Under the pieces are notes generated by a model. That model was given only the letters and a program-made list of their open reading frames with translations. It had not been told where the DNA came from and searched no databases. A stretch of 64,000 nucleotides of DNA from Tetracentron sinense. Lineage: Eukaryota; Streptophyta; Magnoliopsida; Trochodendrales; Trochodendraceae. The stretch spans positions 15,270,416 through 15,334,415 of the forward strand of contig CM026567.1 in the NCBI GenBank assembly GCA_015143295.1. The letters are read 5' to 3'. A program made the translations under genes and the position numbers. Below are positions 57,045 to 64,000 of this stretch, in pieces. Positions within the stretch are counted from its first letter, which is position 1. Every line of letters begins with the position of its first letter.

Positions 57045-58316
57045 TGTAAACACCCCAATTTTGCACACCTTTAACCTCTTTTTGCACCTTCAAAATCTTT
57101 TCAAAAACACTTTTTAAATCTCTCTTTAAACCCTATTTCCATACACCCAAATTTCTGGAAAATACCTCTGAAGCTGAAAAATGACCAAAATGCCCCTAGA
57201 GTGAAAAATGACCAAAATACCCCTGAAAAATACTAAAAAAAACTCAATTTTCATCTAAAATATTTTTCGTGAATTATCAGTTCAATTTCGGCTGTTTCCG
57301 ACACAAATCGGGCTTAAAACGCAAAATCGGGTTTTCGACGAACCAGAGAATGACATGTGGTGAAGCAAAAATAAATTAAAAAAAACAGAAATTAATTTGG
57401 TTGTTTATACCAAAAAGGACCAGACCTTTTTGGACATTTTAGCCTGGTCGTTTATGGTATAAACGACCATAGGATTTTTGGCTTTAAAATCCTAGTCGTT
57501 TATGCTATAAACGACCAAAGTGAGCTAGGTTTTTTGGTCATTTTTCTTGCGTAAACCGTCTTACTTTTCGCTTTTGTTGAATTTTCTGCCACGGTCATTT
57601 TTCATATAAACAACCAGAGCAATTTTTTTTTAAAAAAATAGTCCCACATCGGAAGAGAGGAGGTTTCTCCTCTCTTAAACCTCCTCTCTTCCCTTCCCTA
57701 TTTAAGCTCAAAGGCCCTTTCTCATTTTCTCACCAATTCCAACTCCACTTTCCTTGGTTTTTTTCTTTCTCATGACTTAGAAAACCCTTAGAGATTTATT
57801 TCTCGGGAGTTCGAAGTTCGAGAATTTTGTTTTCTATGAAAATCCCTCTTTTTCCAAAAGTCCACTAGATTTTCGGGCTGGTAATCTTTCTATCTCTAGT
57901 CTTACTTTCAATTTTTATTAGCTTTATTAACTGCTTAAAATTCTAGTCTTTTAAATTCTAGCTTAGACTGCTTGCCAAACCTAGTCGAAACCTTGCCTGA
58001 ATTTCGGTTCAAACCTTACCGACCCAGTCGAACCTCTGCCCGAACTTTGGTTCAAATCTAACCTACCCTATCGAATCTCGATTCAAACCCTACTTACCTA
58101 GTTGAACCTCTGTCCGAACCTAAGTTCAAACCCTAGTTCAAACCTTATCAACCCAGTCGAACCTCTGCCCAAACTTCGGTTCAAATCTAACCTATCTTGT
58201 CGAATCTTTGTCTGAACCTCGTGTCAAACCCTGGTTTAAAACCTATTAAACCTTACCAACCCAGTCGAACCTTTGCCTGAACTTCGGTTCAAACTTAGCC
58301 TACTTACCTTAGCTGA
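57045..58316 (+). repeat. Left LTR, truncated
   Basis: Matches 59291-60590 until CTTACCTTAGCTGAA, then changes abruptly to the 3' region. Its TATA-like site is decayed (CCCTATTTAAGC near 57698). Confidence 0.85.
57445..57469. repeat. Perfect palindrome in the left LTR
   Basis: Arms TGGTCGTTTAT and ATAAACGACCA around GGT. A second version follows at about 57492-57515. Confidence 0.9.
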
Positions 58317-59000
58317 ATTGATACAGTTGTCTGGTCAACCATCAGTTGTGGCCTTTTGTGAAGTCAGTCTTGCACACTTCACTACACTGCACTACTTGCT
58401 CACTCTTAAAGGAGTAATTGACACAGTTGTCTGATCGACCATCAGTTGCGGCCTCTTATGAAGCCGGTCTTGCACACTTCACCGCACATCACTGCATTAC
58501 TTGCTCACTCTTAAAGGAGTAACTAACACGGTTTTTCTGATCGACCATCAGTTACTGCCTCTTGTGAAACCAGTCTTGCACACTTCACCGCACTGCACTA
58601 CTTGCTCACTCTTAAAGGAGTAACTGACACGGTTGTCTGATCGACCATCAGTTCGGCTTCTTGTGAAGTCAGTGTTACAAACTTCACACACTACACTGCA
58701 CTACTTGCTTCACTTTTCAACAAGTAACTAAAACGGTTATCTGATCGACTATCAGTTGCGGACTCTTGTGAAGCCAGTATTTCACACTTCACACACTGCA
58801 CTACATTACTTGCTCACTCTTAAAGGAGTAACTGACACAGTTATCTGATCGACCATCAATTGCGACCTCTTGTGAAGTCAGTCTTGCATACTTTACCGCA
58901 CTGCACTACATTACTTGTTCTCTCTTCAAGGAGTAACTGAAATGGTTTTCTGATCGACCATCAGTTGCGGCCTCTTGTGAAGCTAGTTTTCCACCCATCA
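58313..59000. repeat. Tandem repeat array, about 100-115 bp units, 6-7 copies
   Basis: Units share TCTTGCACACTTCAC, CTCACTCTTAAAGGAGTAAC and CTGATCGACCATCAGTTGCG, with restarts near 58371, 58471, 58577, 58676, 58791 and 58885. Lies just upstream of the polypurine region, the 3' untranslated position where Tat/Ogre elements are known to carry variable tandem repeats. Confidence 0.9.
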
Positions 59001-59685
59001 TCGCTCATTACATCTCACTCACTTACATCATGCACCCTGCTATTTGGTCGTGTGATCGATTAGCAAGAAACTTCATACACCATAACCCTCTCCATCCCCA
59101 GCAAGTGTCGACTTGGCGCGAGCGCACATTTCCTCTGTCACCCATTAGTCATCCAGTTCATGGCAAGCAGTCTAAGTAGAATTTATCTTTTCTTTAGCTT
59201 TAAAAGTTTTCTTCACACACACGTGCAAAATTGAAGCGTTATCAGCCTTTGTCGTTCACGTGCCAGCACCCTCCGACAAAGTGGGGTAACTGTAAATACC
59301 CCAATTTTACACCACTGTAACCTCGTTTTGCACCTTCAAAACCTTTTCAAAAACATTTTTTAAATCTTTCTTTAACCCTATTTTCATACGCCCAAATTTC
59401 TGAAAAATACCCCTAAGCTGAAAAATGACCAAAATACCCCTAGAGTGAAAAATGATCAAATACTCCTGGAAAATACAAAAAAACTCACTTTTCATCTAAA
59501 ATATTTTTCGTGGATTTATCAGTTCAATTTCGGCTATTTCCAGGCACAAATCGGGCTTAAAACGCAAAATTGGGCTTTCGACGAACCAGAAAATGACATG
59601 TGGCGAAGCAAAAATAAATTAAAAAACAGAAATTAATTTGGTCGTTTATAACAAAAATGACCAGACCTTTTTGGACATTTTAGCC

Positions 59686-59757
59686 TGGTCGTTTATGGTA
59701 TAAACGACCATAGGTTTTTGGCTTTAAAAGCTTGGTTGTTTATGCTATAAACGACCA
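59686..59757. repeat. Two palindromes in the right LTR
   Basis: TGGTCGTTTAT-GGT-ATAAACGACCA (59686-59710) is perfect. TGGTTGTTTAT-GCT-ATAAACGACCA (59733-59757) has one mismatch. They lie about 170-240 bases upstream of the TATA box. Confidence 0.9.
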
Positions 59758-59925
59758 AAGTGAGCTAGGTTTTTTGGTCATTTTTCCTGCGTAAACCGCC
59801 TTACTTTCCGCTTTTGTTGACTTTTCTGCCATAGTCGTTTTTCATCTAAACGACCAGAGCAATTTTTTTTTAAAAAATATAGTCCCACATCAGAAGAGAG
59901 GAGGTTTCTCCTCTCTTCCCTTCCC

Positions 59926-59933
59926 TATATAAG
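59926..59933 (+). promoter_or_regulatory. TATA box of the right LTR
   Basis: TATATAAG within CCCTATATAAGCCC, preceded by an imperfect GAGAGGAGGTTTCTCCTCTC inverted repeat (about 59896-59915). Confidence 0.75.
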
Positions 59934-60214
59934 CCCAAGGGCCCTTTCTCATTTTCTCACCAATTCTAACACCACTTTTCTTGGTTTTTTGCTTTCTTGT
60001 GACTTAGAAAATCCTTAGAGATTTATTTCTCAAGAGTTCGAAGTTCGAGAATTTTGTTTTCTCTGGAAATCCCTCTTTTTCCAAAAGTCCACTAGATTTT
60101 TGGGTAGATAATCTTTCTATCTCTAGTATTGCTTTCAATTTTTATTAGCATTATTAACTGCTTTAAAATTCTAGTCTTTTTAATTCTAGTCTTTTAAATT
60201 CTAGCTTGGATTGC

Positions 60215-60745
60215 TTGCCAAACCCAGTCCAACCCTTGCCCGAACTTCGGTTCAAACCTTACCAACTCAGTCGAATCTCTACCCGAACTTCGGTTCAAAT
60301 CTAACCTACCCTGTCGAACCTTTGTCCGAACCTCGGTTCAAACCCTGGTTCGAACTCTACTTACCTAGTCGAACCTCTGTCCGAACCTCGGTTCAAACCC
60401 TGGTTCAAACCCTACCAACCCAGTTGAACCTCCGCCTGAATTTCAATTCAAATCTAACTTACCTAGCCGAACCTTTGTCCGAACCTCGTGTCAAACCCTG
60501 GTTCAAATCCTATCAAACCCTACCAACCCAGTCGAACCTCTGCCCGAACTTCGGTTCAAACTTAGTCTACTTACCTTAGCCGAACTTCTGTCCAAACCTC
60601 GGTTCAAACCCTGGTTCAAACCCTACTTGCCTTAGCCGAACTTCTATCCGAACCTCGATTCAAACCCTGATTCAAACTCTACCCACCTAGTCGAACCTCT
60701 GTCCGAATCTCGTTTCAAACCCTGGTTCAAATCCTATCAGACCTT
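60215..60745. repeat. Degenerate GAACCTCGGTTCAAACC array in the LTR
   Basis: Repeated GTCGAACCTCTGTCCGAACC / TCGGTTCAAACCCTGGTTCA units, also present at 57975-58310. The 122-codon open frame at 60211-60579 is translated repeat, not a gene. Confidence 0.85.
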
Positions 60746-61363
60746 AACCCTACAGATGATTCTTGACATGAGCTAAAACTGTCCAGATGCTCTCCGACAA
60801 GAGCATAAAAGGCCCAAGCGCTCCTGAATAGGAGCCAAACCATTTAAAAATACCCTAACATCCAAAAGACATATCCTAGCCTTTCAAACACCCACAATCC
60901 AAACAATTCGTACAAACTATCAACTACCATTTAGAACTACATGTGGCTTGATTCCACTGACTGTGGATACGTAGGCAACCCTGATCGGGTTCAGCTCACC
61001 TAGGATAGAGACCATGTCCTGTCCTTGTTTATTTTAAGATGTACATACTATTCATATAAACACTTGTCAAGCATATAGATGAAATACAATATTCTCTTAT
61101 GGTTCCCCCCATTTTAATTCAGACTTAGGGAGTAGGTAACCACCTCTGGATGGGAGCTTAGGGGTGCCTAATACCTTCCCCTAACTCAAATGAATGCTTA
61201 CCCTAATCTTTATTTCCATATCAAAGCCTTATCCAACCACTTCAGGACTCTATTTTCCTTCACAATCTAAATAGGTGGCGACTCTCCATATTTTTCATTT
61301 TTATCGCTATTCCTCGTCGGGTTCAATCCTGATCGGGAGTGGGGTTAAAATCCTGGGTCTACA

Positions 61364-61845
61364 CCTATCATCCAAACAAGCCCTTAATGATATGTAATTT
61401 CACAAAATTTAAGTCATTAAACTATTAAATTAGGATAAAATAATAATTTCACATCCCTATATATAATATATCCTTCACTCTAATCCCCACCCATCTTTTG
61501 GTTATGTAGAAAATAGGGATTAGAATATAAAGGTGAAAGGAAATCTAATTTTCAGCGTTTGGTTATAAAAAAAAGGATTAACTACCGCAGAATGCTTTGA
61601 ATTCAACTACCGTAGAATGATAAAAAATGGAGAAGATGAGCACCTAATTTTCTTCCAAAGTGAGGATTTTATTTCCTTCTAAAATCTTGGATTTGGGGTG
61701 AAAATAAAGAGAAAATCCCCACTTCATATCTTGTCCCAAAATCCCAAACCCCACTAACACTTCTACTGCCACCGCCTCCACTACTACCGACGCTACTGTT
61801 GTCACTACCACCATTCGCCATCAGCTCGACCCACCAATATCACCC
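61364..61845. other. Unassigned interval right of the Tat-like element
   Basis: The first bases continue the AATTCC-rich sequence left of 57040, so the element inserted into another repeat. No gene was seen. Confidence 0.35.
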
Positions 61846-61849
61846 AGGG

Positions 61850-62078
61850 GCAAGTGGCAAATGCTCCCTAAGCTTTTGGAAAATAATTATACTATATTAT
61901 TTAATTATTTAATAGAACATAGCCATGGGGCAACTGCTCCCTAAGCTTTTGGAAAATAATTATACTACATTATTTAATTATTTAATAGAACATAGCCATG
62001 AGGCAACTGTTCCCTAAACTTTTGAAAAAAAAAATCTTTTATATTTATGTTATTTAATTATTTAATAGGGTATAACCA
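61850..62078. repeat. Three tandem units of 73-77 bp
   Basis: Units start near 61850, 61927 and 62000 with GGCAA(C/G)TG, then CTCCCTAAGCTTTTGGAAAA and ATTATTTAATTATTTAATAG. The third is the most diverged. Confidence 0.9.
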
Positions 62079-62279
62079 TGGAACAAGGAGACATTTGATC
62101 CTATAACCAAGGAGAAACAATACCCATAGGCTATGTACGAAACATATGGATGAGATGGCCCATGAAGTTAGTTGTAGAAAAAGGGACTATGCTCCCGAAC
62201 CCCTGACCCAGACCCAAAATATTTCATATTCGCCTAATTATTTTTCAATCAACCATCATGTACCCCCTATAAGAAAATC

Positions 62280-62665
62280 TTGACCCCACCCTTACATCTC
62301 TACTTCCACTTGCTACTATGTCCACCAGCCATCACCTCCACCACCACCACTAGGCACCAAAACTGTCGTTGTAGCCACCACCACCACCACTTGCCATCAC
62401 CTCCTTCACAACCAATATTGCCAGCACAACCTCCATCATCACCTCCACCTCCACTACCACCACTGGTGCTGCCACCACAACCACCTCTAATACAACCTGC
62501 CACCAGTGCTTCACCACCATTGTTACTGCTGTCACACACTCCACAACCACTACTACTCTCTCACCTTTTTTTCTTATATATATATATATATATATACTGC
62601 TACTCTCTCACCTTTTTTTCTTTTATATATATATATATACTGCTACTCTCTCATCTTTTTTTCTC

Positions 62666-62701
<36 letters not shown>

Positions 62702-62712
62702 TAACCTTCATG
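62280..62712. repeat. CCA-rich low-complexity tract and TA/TG microsatellites
   Basis: CCACCACCA-type repeats run from 62330 to 62535. CTGCTACTCTCTCACCTTTTTTTCTTATATAT is repeated three times (62560-62680; quoted in short: CTACTCTCTCA), ending in (TA)n and (TG)n. The open frames across it are repeat translations. Confidence 0.9.
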
Positions 62713-62948
62713 TAGTACGTGAAAGGTGTTACCGTTCAAAAGGACAAAAAAAACTTGTTGATGTCAAGGCAGTGGCAGTTTTGTAATTATGAAGAAAACC
62801 TTCTTTTCTCCATAATTACAAAACTACCACCATCTTGAAATAAAAAAGTTTTAAAATAAATTTTTGCCCTTCAAAATATAGTACATTGAAGTTAAGATAA
62901 TGGGTAAAAAGGAGACTTGAAGATTACCCGCTTCACGTACTGCGTGAA
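62707..62948. mobile_element. Foldback MITE
   Basis: Ends TTCATGTAGTACGTGAA and TTCACGTACTGCGTGAA are inverted. The core pairs GTGGCAGTTTTGTAATTATG with CATAATTACAAAACTACCAC. The core resembles that of 49035-49228. Confidence 0.7.
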
Positions 62949-62978
62949 CGACAACATTACTTTCTCACACGCACGCGT

Positions 62979-63014
<36 letters not shown>
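62979..63014. repeat. (CA)n microsatellite
   Basis: An uninterrupted CA run after ACGCACGCGTG. It sits near the 3' end of the minus-strand LINE. Confidence 0.9.
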
Positions 63015-63018
<4 letters not shown>

Positions 63019-63129
63019 GGGGGACATAAAACCAAGACCCTTAAGAAAAAAACCAAGGATGAGGGGAATTAAAAACCCAAAACAAGACTGCAAACACAAA
63101 AGAAAACAAAGAAAAGAAAAAAATCAAGC

Positions 63130-64000
63130 ATCTTATTTCTTCATAGATCTGACATTGCCTACTCCCATTTTATCCAATAAGATCAACGTCTTTATCTTAT
63201 CCGGAATATTATTAGGCGAGCAAATATGTGCAGACTCCCTCAGATCACAACCAATATTAGCTAGACCGTCCGCAACATAATTAGCCTCACGGAAAACATG
63301 GGTGAAAGAAAAGCTACCCTGGATAAGAATCTTGATATGTTTATCCTTGTACCAACTTTTCTAGGAAGAATTAAATTTTTAATTCCATGAGTCTACCAGA
63401 ATTTTGGAATCCGATTCAATATCCATGTTGTGAATTCCAAGATTCTTGCATAACAAGAGACCATCCAAGAGGGCATGAGATTCTGCCGAGTTATTGCTAT
63501 AAGAGCCATAATATGAATAAAAGCAAGCCATCATATCGCCATTGTGATCCCTTATGACTCCTCCACCTCCTGAAATATCTTGAGTTCCTCTCAAAGCTCC
63601 ATCCACATTTAATTTCATTCTTCCCCTGGGGGCAAATCCACTTGAGAAACAAAGGCCTCAGCTGATGAAGATTAAGATGATTTAATCCAAAGATGGGAGA
63701 TAGATCCAAATCGTTGCGAGAATAAAAAGTTCCGATATCCCAAATCTTCTATGTAAGCTATCTAGTAAGCTTTTAGAATTTCTAGACTTCAAATCATATT
63801 TTCTTTTACATCTCTCTATCCAAATCTCCTAAACTAACAACGCTGGGATAAGAGTAAAAAGAATTTTATTCTTGGAAGAGTTACCTTGAAACCACCTTTT
63901 CAAACAGAATGGAGTCGTTGGAGAATTTAGGGATAGAGCAGCAAGAAGAGAAATACCTCCAAAGAGGTCTAGCAATATCACTGCTGATAAAGAGGTGAGA
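63130..64000 (-). pseudogene. LINE ORF2 C-terminus with RNase H (runs off the window)
   Basis: The minus strand reads MKLNVDGALRGTQDISGGGG, VIRDHNGD, SNNSAESHALLDGLLLCKNL, IESDSKILVDSW, then after two stops FTHVFREANYVADGLANIGC. This is the RVT_3-type RNase H found at the C-terminus of plant non-LTR ORF2 and related pseudogenes: the catalytic D (NVDGA), E (AESHAL) and D (ESDSK) are visible. The upstream part (63700-64000) continues toward zf-RVT sequence. Stops at 63379-63381 and nearby show decay. Confidence 0.75.

Larger units (their letters stand above)
57045..61363 (+). mobile_element. Internally deleted Tat/Ogre-like gypsy element (4.3 kb)
   Basis: The full right LTR (59291-61363) and the left part of the left LTR (57045-58316) start TGTAAA(C/T)ACCCCAATTTT. 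A perfect CCTAT duplication flanks the whole element. Between them lies only a tandem-repeat 3' region with a short purine stretch (GTGGGGTAAC) before the right LTR. Primer site, gag and pol are gone, as is the 3' half of the left LTR, consistent with one internal deletion. Confidence 0.85.
59291..61363 (+). repeat. Right LTR, 2,073 bp
   Basis: Starts TGTAAATACCCCAATTTTAC and ends ATCCTGGGTCTACA. TATA box TATATAAG at 59926-59933, downstream of the CGTTTAT palindromes. It includes a GGTTCAAACCCTGG-type array and the conserved GGTGGCGACTCTCC near its end. Confidence 0.85.

Noticed and set aside
60211-60579. 122-codon open frame rich in SVQTLPTQSN-like repeats
   Set aside because: It is the translation of a short DNA repeat in an LTR; the left LTR copy does not preserve the frame.
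62280-62786. 168-codon open frame with Pro/His-rich and Tyr/Ile-rich stretches
   Set aside because: It runs through CCA repeats and TA/TG microsatellites; the composition comes from simple repeats.

Overview
This is nuclear DNA from a flowering plant. The evidence is plant-type Ty1/copia and Ty3/gypsy retrotransposons, plant L1 and RTE LINEs, hAT-type non-autonomous DNA transposons, AT-rich intergenic DNA, introns that fit GT-AG boundaries, and a plant U-box/ARM-like gene fragment. Species cannot be named. Most of the window is transposable-element DNA in nested and duplicated blocks. Most of the other short open frames look like chance or are repeats.

Layout. 1-336 is the 3' end of a copia element with its LTR. 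467-16150 is a locally duplicated non-coding block (units near 467-5110, 4985-8180 and 12905-16140). It carries a decayed L1 LINE (836-3937) and two hAT-like insertions with perfect 8-bp target duplications (5413-5953, 6105-6491). 17996-23298 is a young, near-complete copia element on the minus strand: 613-bp LTRs, AAAAT target duplication, initiator-Met-type primer site, but one stop codon and one frame break. 23951-28371 holds a 600-bp duplication enclosing a copia gag fragment that was split by a 2.6-kb solo LTR and joined to a U-box/ARM gene fragment. 28513-31246 holds foldback elements and an LTR remnant. 31845-34170 holds SINE remnants. 35650-39650 is a 2-kb tandem duplication with a terminal-inverted-repeat insertion. 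39770-40890 is a decayed Tat/Ogre-like gypsy piece.

The best host-gene candidate is on the plus strand at 42964-54258: four exons, all phase 0, encoding about 323 residues with an N-terminal hydrophobic segment and four C-terminal membrane spans. I do not recognise the family. Its third intron is about 10 kb and is nearly filled by a solo LTR (43814-48966, itself split by a second LTR at 44582-47369), a foldback MITE, a decayed gypsy element (49436-52881) and an RTE LINE tail. Downstream are a SINE, a copia-type LTR, a Tat-like LTR element with CCTAT target duplication and a tandem-repeat 3' region (57045-61363), microsatellites, another MITE and the RNase H end of a minus-strand LINE that runs off the window.

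The most unusual observations are a short peptide conserved between two solo LTRs of one family (25229-25369 and 44101-44238), non-canonical TA...CA ends in that family, and short perfect palindromes just upstream of the TATA box in several LTR types.
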